A DNA stretch of 64,000 nt. Origin: an uncultured Arachnia sp. (GTDB lineage: Bacteria; Actinomycetota; Actinomycetes; Propionibacteriales; Propionibacteriaceae). Below, in pieces: positions 43,821 through 53,453 of the stretch. The notes below the pieces were generated by a model. The model searched no databases, was not told where the DNA came from, and saw only the letters and a program-made list of their open reading frames with translations. A program made the translations under genes and the position numbers. The stretch's first letter is position 1; the number at the start of each line of letters is the position of its first letter. The stretch lies in contig CANLSH010000004.1 in the NCBI GenBank assembly GCA_947493705.1, positions 62,001 through 126,000 of the forward strand, in the 5' to 3' direction.

Positions 43821-46244
43821 TCAGATCCGCCACTCGATCTGGGTCCCGGGACCAGAGGAGTTCTCAGTGACGATGATCGTGTGGGTTCCGCTGACGGGCA
43901 CCCTCTCTTCGATGAGGGAATCCCACCGCGCCAACGCATCGGGGGTGAGCTGGATCGATCCTTCAGTTCGAGTATTGGCCCGGACAGAGACGCTCTCGAA
44001 AGCCACTAACTCACGTTCTGCTGTGCCGTGAAGCTGGGCGTAGACTTGGATCACGTGAGATGTGTGGCGCGAGCCGGTGGCGAACACACAGTAATCCAGT
44101 TGCAGGGAACCATCCCCCAGGGTCCGGGACGACGTGATGTGGCAAGTGGTCTTCGCATAAGTTAAGCCGTGACCGAAAGGGAACAAGGCCCCGTGCTCAC
44201 GCACTGAGGCCGAGCGGTAGCCGATGCCGCCGTCGTTGTTGTAGTCCAGCCGCACAGGATGGGTGCCCGCAGGTACTGAACCAGGTAGGTGCTCACGGCT
44301 CGTGGGGAACGTGATGGGCAGTCGGCCTCCGGGTTCCTGATCGCCGAAAAGCATGGCGGCCAAAGCTGTGCCATACCGTTCGCCCGGGAACCAGACTTGC
44401 AAGATTGCGGCCACCTCGTTCGACCATGGCATGAGGATTGCACCGGGGGTGTTAAGGATGACGATGGTGCGCGTATTCGCCGCCGCGACGCGGCGTATGA
44501 GTTCGTCCTGGTCCCCGGGCAGCTGGAGAGAGTCACGGTCCATGCCTTCCCCGCTGGCCATGGTGACGAAAACTATGGCGGCGTCTGCCGTCTTTGCGAC
44601 GTCAACAGCGTCCTGCAACATGGAATCGGGTTCCTGCCACCCGAGTCGCAGAGTCGGCCCCAATCCCATCGGTGGGATGGTGATCGCTGGTCCCGGCTCA
44701 AACTCAATGTCCACGGCAACCGACATCCCCGCCCTGAGGTCCACCACGGCCTGCATCGGGTAGTGCGGTCCATGAAGGAACTGTTCGACCTCCCGGGCAC
44801 CTTCCAAGACAATGCACTCGTCGATGCGGAGAGTCGCCATCCCGCCGCAGGTCAGGCTCAACCTGTGACGCCCGGTGACACGCGGGGTAAGGACGGTACG
44901 CCAGCGTCGCGGCCACGCCTTTCCCGGTGCCAACGGGTCCATGCTGTGATCAATGTTCTCCCTAGTCTCTGTCCACTCCGACTTCGCACTACTAAATTCC
45001 ACTGCCACGCCCGGCCCGGTGCCGTCCGGCAGCCCGAGGACCTCTAAGGGCACCACCGGAAGTGGTACGTCCCCCCAACTTCCCTGTGCAGCCCGCAGTT
45101 CAATGCCGGACGCTGAGGCGCGTTCGCGAAGACCACTCAGTGGTGTGCTGAGGCGGTCCGCGCTCAGAGTCACCGACGCCGCGCCGCCCCCAACAAAGAT
45201 GGCGTCCAACCCGCTCGGGCCGATGACCGCCAAGGATGAGGTGGTAGCAGCAAGAGGCAACACGCCATCGTTGTGGAGTAGGACGCTGCCGGCCACCGCC
45301 GTGTCGAGCGCAAGGTCACGGTTCTCCTGCGACGACGCCCTGTCCGGTGCGGAGGGCGGGTCGTCCACCAGACCACAACCCAGCATGGCGTGCACCACAT
45401 GGAAAGTGAGGGACCGCGCAACGTCTGGTCCCGCGCTCTCAACCATGGCGCGGGTGCGTCCCCCAGCGCCTCCAAGGGCGCCGAGGTCCAGACCGGCAGC
45501 AAGTGCCTTGGCCGGGTCACGTACGGCAAAGAGGAAGTCGGGGCAATAGAAACCCTGCCACCCCCACAGTCGACGGGGCAGGTCCAGGAGACTGGCGCTC
45601 TCACAAACGTATTCGCCGTTGATCCTGTTGTAGGAACCCATCAGCGACCACGCCCCAGCACGAACCGCCGCCTCGAAGGGCCGAAGGTAGACGTCGTGCA
45701 GGCGGCTCTCGAAGACAACAACTTTCACGGAGTCCCCCCTCTGCGGCCCCAAACCATGACCGGTCCGCCGCTTCTCGCCGTTGTAAGCCACGTAGTGCTT
45801 GACTTGAGCGACCACGTGACGAGACTGCAGACCTCGTACGTGCGCCGCACCGATCACGCCGACCAAGTGGGGATCCTCACCGAAAGCTTCGGCGACCCGA
45901 CCACCGACAGGGTCCCGCGCGAGGTCGAGCGTCGGTCCGAGCACCACCGTAAAACCGGCCCGACGAGCCTCCATACCGACCGCAGCGCCGTAGGCCTCCG
46001 CGAGATCCTTATCGAATGACGCGGCCAGCGCTATGCCCGCGGGAAAGGCCGTGGCCCCCTCAACATCGCGCAGGCCCGTGCCTGCGTCGACATAGTGCGG
46101 AGCCGGGATACCGCGGGACACCAGCGCATCGAAGTCGCCCAAGGCCACCGCCACCATGTCCTCAGACGACAGGTCCCCCAGGACCTCGTCAACGCGCGTG
46201 TTCACGTCCAAGATGGGATCGAGCCACCGTGCATCCTTAAACAT
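43821..46244 (-). CDS. GH3 glycosidase with PA14 insertion
   Basis: An 807-residue cytosolic GH3 enzyme. The barrel includes VVLGPTLDLARDPVGGRVAE, VAQVKHYVAYNGEKRRTGHG and candidate nucleophile Asp236 in GFYCPDFLFAVRDP. A PA14-like beta domain (about 395-525; RWRTVLTPRVTGRHRLSLTC) interrupts the second domain. The C-terminal fibronectin-III domain includes FGHGLTYAKTT. I start at the ATG at 46244, inside ATGTTTAA, which overlaps the GH78 stop by 8 bp; an upstream ATG at 46268 is possible. It is last in the rhamnosidase operon and probably removes beta-glucosyl units exposed by rhamnose removal. Confidence 0.9.
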   Translation of the reverse strand: MFKDARWLDPILDVNTRVDEVLGDLSSEDMVAVALGDFDALVSRGIPAPHYVDAGTGLRDVEGATAFPAGIALAASFDKDLAEAYGAAVGMEARRAGFTVVLGPTLDLARDPVGGRVAEAFGEDPHLVGVIGAAHVRGLQSRHVVAQVKHYVAYNGEKRRTGHGLGPQRGDSVKVVVFESRLHDVYLRPFEAAVRAGAWSLMGSYNRINGEYVCESASLLDLPRRLWGWQGFYCPDFLFAVRDPAKALAAGLDLGALGGAGGRTRAMVESAGPDVARSLTFHVVHAMLGCGLVDDPPSAPDRASSQENRDLALDTAVAGSVLLHNDGVLPLAATTSSLAVIGPSGLDAIFVGGGAASVTLSADRLSTPLSGLRERASASGIELRAAQGSWGDVPLPVVPLEVLGLPDGTGPGVAVEFSSAKSEWTETRENIDHSMDPLAPGKAWPRRWRTVLTPRVTGRHRLSLTCGGMATLRIDECIVLEGAREVEQFLHGPHYPMQAVVDLRAGMSVAVDIEFEPGPAITIPPMGLGPTLRLGWQEPDSMLQDAVDVAKTADAAIVFVTMASGEGMDRDSLQLPGDQDELIRRVAAANTRTIVILNTPGAILMPWSNEVAAILQVWFPGERYGTALAAMLFGDQEPGGRLPITFPTSREHLPGSVPAGTHPVRLDYNNDGGIGYRSASVREHGALFPFGHGLTYAKTTCHITSSRTLGDGSLQLDYCVFATGSRHTSHVIQVYAQLHGTAERELVAFESVSVRANTRTEGSIQLTPDALARWDSLIEERVPVSGTHTIIVTENSSGPGTQIEWRI

Positions 46245-49050
46245 CGGTGCTGAAACCTCGCGCCGCATTGAGTTTGGTCAGGCTGTCGGCTACGGCCCGG
46301 GTGACCCGGGGTGAGACGAGGCTGAAGGTGGAGAACAGCCGCTGATTGGGTAACCACCGAGTGCGGCGACGAAAATCGAGGGCGACCTCAGGGGAGACTT
46401 GTTCGAAAGCTCTAAGGATTGCAGCGTACGCTTCGGGGTCGTCAATAATCGACGACAAGGCGGTATCCATGTTCACCGGCTCCGGAGGAGGAACCGGTGC
46501 TGGCGCTGGGAACTGCCACTGGTGCGTCCCCGAGCCCACCTCCAACGTTTCGATCCCGGGGAGCTCCACCACGGCCGATGAGTTCGCAGGGATGGTGGCC
46601 TGCACCTCCACCGTCTCACCCGTACGGCGCCACGACACCTCGATGCGGCCGTAGGGTCCGTCGTGGCGCGCCCTTGCCCACTCCAGGCCTGGCAGCGGCA
46701 GCGGGGCGACGCGAACTCTTCGATATCCCGGTTCGGCGGGGGCCAGTCCTGCCACGACTCGATGCAGCCAGTCGGCGACAGAGCCAAGTGCGTAGTGATT
46801 GAACGATGTCATCTCACCGGGGTTGATGGAGCCGTCCTCAAGCAATGAGTCCCAGCGTTCCCAGATGGTGGTCGCTCCCATCGTCACCGAGTAGAGCCAC
46901 GACGGGCACTCGGTCTGTAGCAACATGCGTGCGGCATGATGAAGGTGGCCGGTGCTAGACAGTGCGTCGGTGACCAAGGGGGTGCCGACAAACCCGGTGC
47001 TGATGCGGTAACCGTCGCGACGTACCAGCCCCGCCAAGCGCTCCGCCAGCCTTTGGCGCAGATCGCCCGTGGCGATGTCGAACTGAATGGCCACCGCGTA
47101 GGCGGTCTGGGCGTCGGAGACGATTCGTCCCGCCGACGTCACGTACTCCGCCAGCCAAGCCTCGCGGACCTGATGGGCGAGGTGGTCATAGCGGGTTGCA
47201 TCCTCGGTGTGGCCCAGGAGGGCGGCTGTACGCGCCAGCAGTGTCGCAGACCGAAAAAAGAAGGCGCTGGCAACGAGATCCGGGTCGGTTTTGGCCTTGG
47301 CCGGGTCATCCGCCGGAGAGTCGGGGTCCACCCAGTCCCCGAACTGGAAGCCGCCCTCCCACAGGTGGCGGTCACCGGCCAGTTCTTCCAGTGTGTCCAC
47401 CCATGCCTTCATCGACGGATACTGTTCCTGCAACACAGCGCGGTCCGCGTAGCGCTCGTAGAGGACCCACGGCACCACGGTGGCAGCATCACCCCAGGCA
47501 GCGGCTGGCACTCGTCCCGAGTGGAGCACATCCGGCACGGTGAACGCGACGCTCCCGCCCGCCGCTTTCTGTTCGAGTGCGAGATCGACTAGCCATGAAG
47601 CCAGGAAGCCGTCGCAGTCATACAAGAACGATGCGGTGGGTCCGAATATTTGGATGTCCCCGGTCCATCCGAGCCGCTCATCGCGCTGGGGGCAGTCGGT
47701 GGGAAGGTACAAGAAGTTGCCGCGCATGCCCCACACGACGTTGTCGTGCAGTTTGTTCACCAAAGGCTCGGAACACTTGAACCATCCAGTTCGTCTCATG
47801 TCGGAGCCCAGCACCTCCGCGACGATTGCAGAGGGGTCGAGAACTCCTGGCCATCCCGTCACCTCGGCGTAGCGGAATCCGTGGAAGGTGAAGCGGGGCG
47901 CCCACGTTTGCTCGCCTGTCCCATCAAGGGTGTAGTGATCGGTTGCGCTGGCCATTCGCAGCGGCCTCACGCCGAGTTCGCCGTCTTCAAGAACTTCCGC
48001 GTGGCGCAACGTGATCGTCTGACCTGCCTCCCCGTCGACCCGGATCCGGAGGCGTCCGACCAGGTTCTGGCCGAAGTCCAACAGCGTCTTACCCGACGGC
48101 GATGTCAGCACCTGCTCCACGGACACCTCCTGGGTGACCCGCACCCCCGGGGAGGTGCGTGGCGCCGGGACCGGCCCCGCCTCTCGTAGCACCGCTTGTT
48201 CCCATCCCAGCGCCGAGAAGCCCGGGTGTGCCCAATCAAGTGACGCCCTGCGCGCGTCGTAATCCTCGCCGCCGTAAATGCCCGCGGCAAGCCATGGCCC
48301 GTCGGCACTTGCCTGCCACTGCTCACTGGTGACAATCCATTCAGTGTCGCCATCGGCGTAGTCGAGCCTGAGCTGTCCGGCGAAGGCTGGCTGCGTCCCA
48401 TAAAATGGTTGCGCTTGCCCTTGGAATCCGAAGGACTCTGTGAACCAGCCACCCGCGAGGGCGACGGCTATGGCATTTCGTCCCTGGGAGAGATGAGTCG
48501 TGACATCTGTCGTCTCGTGTATCAGTCGGAACTGGTAGGGCGTCCACCCCGGCTTGAGAACTTGGTCATCGACCTCAACACCGTTGACCCATGCCTGGTA
48601 AGCGCCATGTGCGGTGGCGTACCACGTTGCCCGTTCCAGTCTCTTGGCCACGTCAAACTCGTGGCGAAGCTGGACGGGGTGGGCGTGGCGGTCGGGTTCG
48701 CTCAGCCCGACGAAACGGGCACGCCACTCGTCCTCGGCCAAGAATGAGGCGGAGAAGGCGGTGGCCCTGCTCCAATCAGACCAACCCTGCTCGTCCAGCA
48801 CACGGACCTGAACTTTGCCCCGCTGGCCGGGTGCCAGGTCGACGAAGGGCCAATCCACCAGCACCGAGGCATCCCCGTCGAGGCGCACTGTCTCCTCATC
48901 GCCATCACTGGACAGGCGTAGTTCTGCGGCCATCTGCCGCCAGTCGGGCGAGCTCGTGTGGCTGATCCAAGACACTCGTGGCCGGGCCACGGGCACGGAG
49001 CCTCCGTCCCCTCCGTACTCGAGACGAGGGGCTTCGACGGTGATGGACAT
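46237..49050 (-). CDS. Alpha-L-rhamnosidase, GH78
   Basis: A 937-residue cytosolic glycosidase releasing L-rhamnose. The domain order is typical: N-terminal fibronectin-like and beta domains (AWVNGVEVDDQVLKPGWTPY), a concanavalin-like domain (FGQNLVGRLRIRVDGEAGQT), then the (alpha/alpha)6 barrel with PTDCPQRDERLGWTGDIQIF and TIWERWDS. The catalytic acid lies in the QRDERLGW segment. No signal peptide. A C-terminal extension of about 90 residues after VELPGIETLEVGSGT, rich in DVR-like helices, resembles bacterial rhamnosidase C-tails. It lies between the importer permease (49079) and the PA14-GH3. Product feeds rhaI-rhaB. Confidence 0.94.
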   Translation of the reverse strand: MSITVEAPRLEYGGDGGSVPVARPRVSWISHTSSPDWRQMAAELRLSSDGDEETVRLDGDASVLVDWPFVDLAPGQRGKVQVRVLDEQGWSDWSRATAFSASFLAEDEWRARFVGLSEPDRHAHPVQLRHEFDVAKRLERATWYATAHGAYQAWVNGVEVDDQVLKPGWTPYQFRLIHETTDVTTHLSQGRNAIAVALAGGWFTESFGFQGQAQPFYGTQPAFAGQLRLDYADGDTEWIVTSEQWQASADGPWLAAGIYGGEDYDARRASLDWAHPGFSALGWEQAVLREAGPVPAPRTSPGVRVTQEVSVEQVLTSPSGKTLLDFGQNLVGRLRIRVDGEAGQTITLRHAEVLEDGELGVRPLRMASATDHYTLDGTGEQTWAPRFTFHGFRYAEVTGWPGVLDPSAIVAEVLGSDMRRTGWFKCSEPLVNKLHDNVVWGMRGNFLYLPTDCPQRDERLGWTGDIQIFGPTASFLYDCDGFLASWLVDLALEQKAAGGSVAFTVPDVLHSGRVPAAAWGDAATVVPWVLYERYADRAVLQEQYPSMKAWVDTLEELAGDRHLWEGGFQFGDWVDPDSPADDPAKAKTDPDLVASAFFFRSATLLARTAALLGHTEDATRYDHLAHQVREAWLAEYVTSAGRIVSDAQTAYAVAIQFDIATGDLRQRLAERLAGLVRRDGYRISTGFVGTPLVTDALSSTGHLHHAARMLLQTECPSWLYSVTMGATTIWERWDSLLEDGSINPGEMTSFNHYALGSVADWLHRVVAGLAPAEPGYRRVRVAPLPLPGLEWARARHDGPYGRIEVSWRRTGETVEVQATIPANSSAVVELPGIETLEVGSGTHQWQFPAPAPVPPPEPVNMDTALSSIIDDPEAYAAILRAFEQVSPEVALDFRRRTRWLPNQRLFSTFSLVSPRVTRAVADSLTKLNAARGFSTDV

Positions 49051-49078
49051 GCATAGTTCCTTTCAACGGGACGGACGC

Positions 49079-49915
49079 TCAGCCCTTGACGGCACCGGCG
49101 GTCATACCGGCAACAATCTGGCGTTGGAATACGAGGTAAAGAATGAGCATCGGCACGGTAATGATCAAAATGTTGGCGAATAGCAGGTTGTAGCTCGTGA
49201 CGAACTGGCTCTGGAAGTTGAACAGGGTCAGCTGAACCGTTGCGTTCTGGTCCCCAGGAAGGAAGTAGAGCGGGTTCTGGAAGTCGTTGAACACAAAAAT
49301 GGCCTGCACCACGACAATCGTCACGATGACCGAGCGCAGCAGAGGAAAGATCACTCGGAAGAACAGTTGCAGGGGGCCAGCCCCGTCGACAATGGCCGCC
49401 TCGTCGATTTCACGGGGAATCGTGGCGATGAATGCGCGCATCACTAGGATGGTGAACGACAAGCCGAAAGCCACCTCGATGAGGATCAGGCCGGGCAACG
49501 TCTTGAACAGTCCGAGTGACTGCATGACCCAGATGGTTGGAACGACCGCGGGTGGGATGATCAAACCTGCGAGAACCAGGGCGTTGATCAAGGGGTTGAG
49601 GCGGCTCCTCCGGCGGGCCAGGACATAAGCGACCATCGCTCCCAGAACCACCATCAGCGCGACGCTGGAGATGGTCAATATGGTGGAGTTAATGAAGGCA
49701 ATGATCAGCATGTAGTCGCGCGCCTGGAAGACATCGACCACGTTGTCCCACAATTGAAACTGCGCCGGCCAAGAGAATTCGAGGAGTGCCGCATCTGGGG
49801 ACGTCTTGGCCGCCATGGTAAACACGAAGGCGAAGGGCACGAGAAACAGCACTGAGGTGACCAAGACGCCGACGACGCCAACGAGCCAGCGGTTGGACTT
49901 GCGCATGGAGTTCAC
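49079..49915 (-). CDS. Sugar ABC transporter permease (MalG type)
   Basis: A 278-residue inner-membrane permease. The GTG at 49915 (AAGGAG at good spacing) overlaps the upstream permease stop in a GTGA; an ATG three codons later is the alternative. Membrane segments start at LVGVVGVLVTSVLFLVPFAF. The EAA loop is EAAIVDGAGPLQLFFRVIFP. The C-terminus FQRQIVAGMTAGAVKG is typical of MalG-like proteins. It works with the permease at 49912 and the binding protein at 50946 in the rhamnosidase operon. Confidence 0.93.
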   Translation of the reverse strand: MNSMRKSNRWLVGVVGVLVTSVLFLVPFAFVFTMAAKTSPDAALLEFSWPAQFQLWDNVVDVFQARDYMLIIAFINSTILTISSVALMVVLGAMVAYVLARRRSRLNPLINALVLAGLIIPPAVVPTIWVMQSLGLFKTLPGLILIEVAFGLSFTILVMRAFIATIPREIDEAAIVDGAGPLQLFFRVIFPLLRSVIVTIVVVQAIFVFNDFQNPLYFLPGDQNATVQLTLFNFQSQFVTSYNLLFANILIITVPMLILYLVFQRQIVAGMTAGAVKG

Positions 49916-50841
49916 AGGACAGTCTCCTTCGAGTTGAGCCACCGGGACAACGGGTAGATGATGGCTGTCACGACGATGAACAGAATCACGTTGCCCGCGG
50001 TGGACAGGCCGTAGAAGCCGGCCTGGTACTGCTTGTAGATCACCGAGGCGATGACGTCGGAGGAGAATCCGGGACCGCCTTGTGTGGTGGTCCAAATCAG
50101 GTCGAACGACCGCAGTCCACCGATGAGTGAGAGCAGAATGACCGTCGACGTCGCCGGGAAGGACAGTGGCAGAATCACGCTGCGGAAGACCTGCCATGAA
50201 CTGGCGCCGTCCACCCTCGCCGCCTCAAAGTACTCCACGGGGATTGCCGCGATGCCGGCGATGTAAATCAACGTGGCGAGGCCGAGCCCTTTCCAGATGT
50301 CGATGCCAGCGACGGACAACAGGGCGATGTCCGGGTTGGTCAACCATCCGGGCCCGTCGCCGCCGAGGATTGCCGTCCACGCCCTGTTGACCACGCCATT
50401 GAACGGGTCGAGAAGGACCTGAAATGTCAGGCCGACACCAACGGAGCTCAACAGCACCGGAAAGAACGTCACGGAGCGCAAGTAGCCGCGAGCGATGATC
50501 GGGCCGGAGAGAACCACTGCCAGGGCAAGTCCCAGTATCACCTTGGCCGCCGACGTCACGAAGCCATACACGAGGGTGTTGAGCAACGAACCAATGAGGC
50601 CGGGTTCGTTGAAGAATGTCACGAAGTTCTCGAACCCAACGAACTCCGAGTCGAAGAGGGTCCATCGGGTGAAAGCGAAGTAGAACGAGAAGGCGGTGGG
50701 CACCAAGAACAGGACCAGGTAGATCAGACCACCAGGGACGTAGAACCACAAGGGGTAGGTGCGGTCAATGTGGCCAGTCCGGCGTCGTGCCGATAGTTGG
50801 TCGGCCAACGCGACCGGCACAGGAGGTGTGGTGGAGGTCAT
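49912..50841 (-). CDS. Sugar ABC transporter permease (MalF type)
   Basis: A 309-residue inner-membrane permease. It starts at the ATG at 50841 (MTSTTPPVPVALADQLSARR) with GAGGAG upstream; the longer open frame runs back into the intergenic gap. Membrane spans begin at LWFYVPGGLIYLVLFLVPTA. EAA motif: EAARVDGASSWQVFRSVILP. It is followed at once by the second permease. No ATPase gene is in the operon, so a shared MsiK-like ATPase is presumed. Confidence 0.93.
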   Translation of the reverse strand: MTSTTPPVPVALADQLSARRRTGHIDRTYPLWFYVPGGLIYLVLFLVPTAFSFYFAFTRWTLFDSEFVGFENFVTFFNEPGLIGSLLNTLVYGFVTSAAKVILGLALAVVLSGPIIARGYLRSVTFFPVLLSSVGVGLTFQVLLDPFNGVVNRAWTAILGGDGPGWLTNPDIALLSVAGIDIWKGLGLATLIYIAGIAAIPVEYFEAARVDGASSWQVFRSVILPLSFPATSTVILLSLIGGLRSFDLIWTTTQGGPGFSSDVIASVIYKQYQAGFYGLSTAGNVILFIVVTAIIYPLSRWLNSKETVL

Positions 50842-50945
50842 GCGACTCCTCAAGGTACGAGTGGGATAACGCGTGAGGCGGCACGTCGTGGGGCCGCGAA
50901 AAGGGACCTGCGTGGGGGCTGAGAAGTCAGCCCCCACGCGGTCGG

Positions 50946-52274
50946 TCACCAGCCCTCGAGTCCGAGCTGCTGCGCCTGCTTCTTGACATCTTCGTCGTAG
51001 CGTTCGGCACCTTCCTGTGCGGACGTGATGCCCGAGCCGACCTCAACGGTGATCTTTTCCAAGTTAGGACCCTTCACGGGCGACACAAACTCCAGCGCGG
51101 GGCTGACGTTGCCGTCATCGAAGTACTGCTGCAGGTCCGTCACCGCCGTGGGTAGGCCGTCGGGCAACGAGCAACCATCAATCATGTAGGGGCCGGTCGG
51201 ATCGAGCGCTGCACTTTGCGCATCACACGCTTCCGGGGTCGCCGTCCAGGCGAAGAACTTCTTCGCCGCTTCGATCTTCTCATCAGACGTCGTCGTCGGG
51301 ATGTACAGCGCAGCGGGAGTCCACGCAGTCAATCCGTAGGTGTCCGCGTTCTCGCCGGGCTGAGCAAAGAAGCCAATGTTCTCGGCAGCATCCTCGGAGA
51401 GCTCAAGGTACGCTGGAATGGCGAAGGTGAGCATCGGGTAATGGGCGCCAGTGCCGTCCACCAGCGCCTGCAACCCTTGCGTCAATTTGGCCGATGCGAA
51501 ATCTTTATTTAGGTAGTCCGCATCGTGGACAGCCTGCAGACGTTCAAATCCGCGAATAGCTGGCTCGTTGGCATACTTTCGATTGTTCGACGTGTACTCC
51601 TGTGCCCAATCGGGATCCTGCGCGGTTACGTTGTGGAAGTCCGCCAGCACGAACAATTGGGAGGTCCACGTCTCGCCATAGGTTTGGATGACCGGGTCTA
51701 TACCGGCCTTTTTGATGGCAGCGTTGTTGGACATGAACTCATCCCATGTCTTCGGCGTTTCCAGTCCCAGGTCCGCGTAAATCTGCTTGTTGTAAAGTAT
51801 GCCTCCCGCCATGGCCTGACCGAATGGCACGCCATACACCTCATCGTCGATACTGACCGCGGTTTTGAACGTGTCCTGGACCGCGCTCATGTAGTCGTCG
51901 CCAGTCAAGGGAACGAGGTTCTCGGCAGGGTCCAGAGCTGCCATCAACGAGCCTGAGTTGTACTGAAAGATATCAGTCATCTCTGCGGTCGCGAGCCGAG
52001 TCTTCACAAGGTTGTCGCCTTCGGCGCCCTGAGGCCGGGTTTCAACTTCCACCACAACCTCTTGCTGGGCATCGTTGAACGAGTCGACCATTGCGTTGGC
52101 AATGGCAACAGTCTGCTCAGAGTTGTCGACCAGCAACGACAGGGTCGTACTTTCCTGAGATGTGCTTTCTTGTTCGTCGGGGCTGCCGAGGGAGCCAGCG
52201 GAGCAGGCAGACAGGGCCAGAATGCCGGCGGCTCCGACGGCGATGGACAATTGACTCTTCTTGAGCAAGGACAC
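50946..52274 (-). CDS. Sugar ABC transporter substrate-binding lipoprotein (family 1)
   Basis: A 442-residue exported binding protein. The start is GTG at 52274, chosen because AAGGAGG lies 9 nt upstream; an earlier in-frame ATG (52304) has none. The signal peptide ends in lipobox LALSAC. Body motifs are typical of family 1 (GILYNKQIYADLGLETPKTW, then DEFMSNNAAIKKAG). It would bind the rhamnosylated oligosaccharide or glycoside used by the operon. The gap to the upstream LacI stop is 63 bp and contains GGTCTAC, a half-site of the LacI operator at 53438. Confidence 0.92.
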   Translation of the reverse strand: MSLLKKSQLSIAVGAAGILALSACSAGSLGSPDEQESTSQESTTLSLLVDNSEQTVAIANAMVDSFNDAQQEVVVEVETRPQGAEGDNLVKTRLATAEMTDIFQYNSGSLMAALDPAENLVPLTGDDYMSAVQDTFKTAVSIDDEVYGVPFGQAMAGGILYNKQIYADLGLETPKTWDEFMSNNAAIKKAGIDPVIQTYGETWTSQLFVLADFHNVTAQDPDWAQEYTSNNRKYANEPAIRGFERLQAVHDADYLNKDFASAKLTQGLQALVDGTGAHYPMLTFAIPAYLELSEDAAENIGFFAQPGENADTYGLTAWTPAALYIPTTTSDEKIEAAKKFFAWTATPEACDAQSAALDPTGPYMIDGCSLPDGLPTAVTDLQQYFDDGNVSPALEFVSPVKGPNLEKITVEVGSGITSAQEGAERYDEDVKKQAQQLGLEGW

Positions 52275-52337
52275 TTCGATGTTCCTCCTTGTTAACGGTG
52301 CCACTCCTTGTGGTCTACCGGACTTGCAGAAAGGGGG

Positions 52338-53378
52338 TCAGTGATGGTCAGTTGAGTAGGGTCCACAGTTCGCTGAGGAACGGCGGGGTATCAATGTGGG
52401 GGGAAAGACCTCATGTGCAGGCTCGGTCCTTCCAGTTAGACGCTCGAGTAGCAACCGGACGGCTGTACCGCCCATCTCCTCAGCCGACTGGTTGACCGAT
52501 GTGAGCCCGACCAGTGGGTGTGACCCGATCTGCGTGTCGTCGTACCCCACAACCGCGACATCGGATGCGTCGAGTCCGCGGTCGGCAAGTGCTCGAAGCA
52601 CCCCCATGGCCAACTCGTCATGTCCGGCGAAGATGGCTGTCGGGCGTCGGGGTCCATCAAGTAGATCAAGGGTCGCAGAGTAGGTGGCTAACTCGGTGGG
52701 CGCCACATGGACGACGCGGGTAAGGGATCCCTGGCCAAGGTCAGCCATTGCCTGCAAATACCCCTGGGTGCGCAGGGCGTGAGGTGCTTGCGGAAGATTG
52801 CTCTCAGCCCGAGGATCGATGGTGATGTGGACGATGTCGCGGTGCCCCAACTGATGGAGATGTTCCACGACCAGGCGACTTCCCTGTAGATCATCATTGA
52901 CGATGGTGTCGTAGTTGATGGACTCGTCATGTCTTCCCACCATCACCAGAGGAGTCACGCGGCCAAGTTTCTCCAACCAGCTTGGCTGAACTGCTGGAGA
53001 CACGGCGATGATTCCATCCACCTGCCGGTCTACAAGGACTTGGATAGCCCGCGGGCCGTTGTCATGATCTGGTCCCGCCGGAGCGATGATGACCTGGTAC
53101 TGCGTTCCAGACAACCTCGTCGTAGCCCCATGGATGAGCGAATCGAAGAAATGATTGGCTGTCGTGGGGACCTCAACGCCGATCGTGTAACTGGCCCCCC
53201 GCATGGACCGGGCTGCAACACGCGGACGGTACCCAAGCATCTCTATGGCCGTCTGCACCCGTTCACGCATGGCTGGACTCACGCCATAGGCATTTCGTAT
53301 CACCTTCGACACCGCGGCGCGCGAGACACCGGCCGCTCTTGCCACGTCCTCGATCGTGACGGATGCCGCCACCTGCAT
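52338..53378 (-). CDS. LacI family regulator of the rhamnosidase operon
   Basis: A 346-residue repressor. The HTH reads VTIEDVARAAGVSRAAVSKV, then IRNAYGVSPAMRERVQTAIE. The effector domain ends with VVGYDDTQIGSHPLVGLTSV and NQSAEEMGG. The ATG at 53378 is supported by GAGGAGG. It heads the minus-strand series of importer, GH78 and GH3 genes. A near-perfect 16-bp palindrome, TGTAGATCGGTCTACA, lies 60 bp upstream at 53438-53453 and is the likely autoregulatory site. Confidence 0.92.
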   Translation of the reverse strand: MQVAASVTIEDVARAAGVSRAAVSKVIRNAYGVSPAMRERVQTAIEMLGYRPRVAARSMRGASYTIGVEVPTTANHFFDSLIHGATTRLSGTQYQVIIAPAGPDHDNGPRAIQVLVDRQVDGIIAVSPAVQPSWLEKLGRVTPLVMVGRHDESINYDTIVNDDLQGSRLVVEHLHQLGHRDIVHITIDPRAESNLPQAPHALRTQGYLQAMADLGQGSLTRVVHVAPTELATYSATLDLLDGPRRPTAIFAGHDELAMGVLRALADRGLDASDVAVVGYDDTQIGSHPLVGLTSVNQSAEEMGGTAVRLLLERLTGRTEPAHEVFPPTLIPRRSSANCGPYSTDHH

Positions 53379-53437
53379 GTCCGCCTCCTCAGGATCTGTG
53401 CAACCCACAAGTGGATGTCGTGGTGATATACGACCGT

Positions 53438-53453
53438 TGTAGATCGGTCTACA
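53438..53453. promoter_or_regulatory. LacI-type operator upstream of the LacI/rhamnosidase series
   Basis: TGTAGATCGGTCTACA has perfect 6-bp arms (TGTAGA/TCTACA) and the central CG typical of LacI-family operators; 7 of 8 half-site positions are symmetric. It differs from the TTGAA-type operators of the rhamnose genes, so the two LacI proteins should have separate regulons. Confidence 0.6.
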
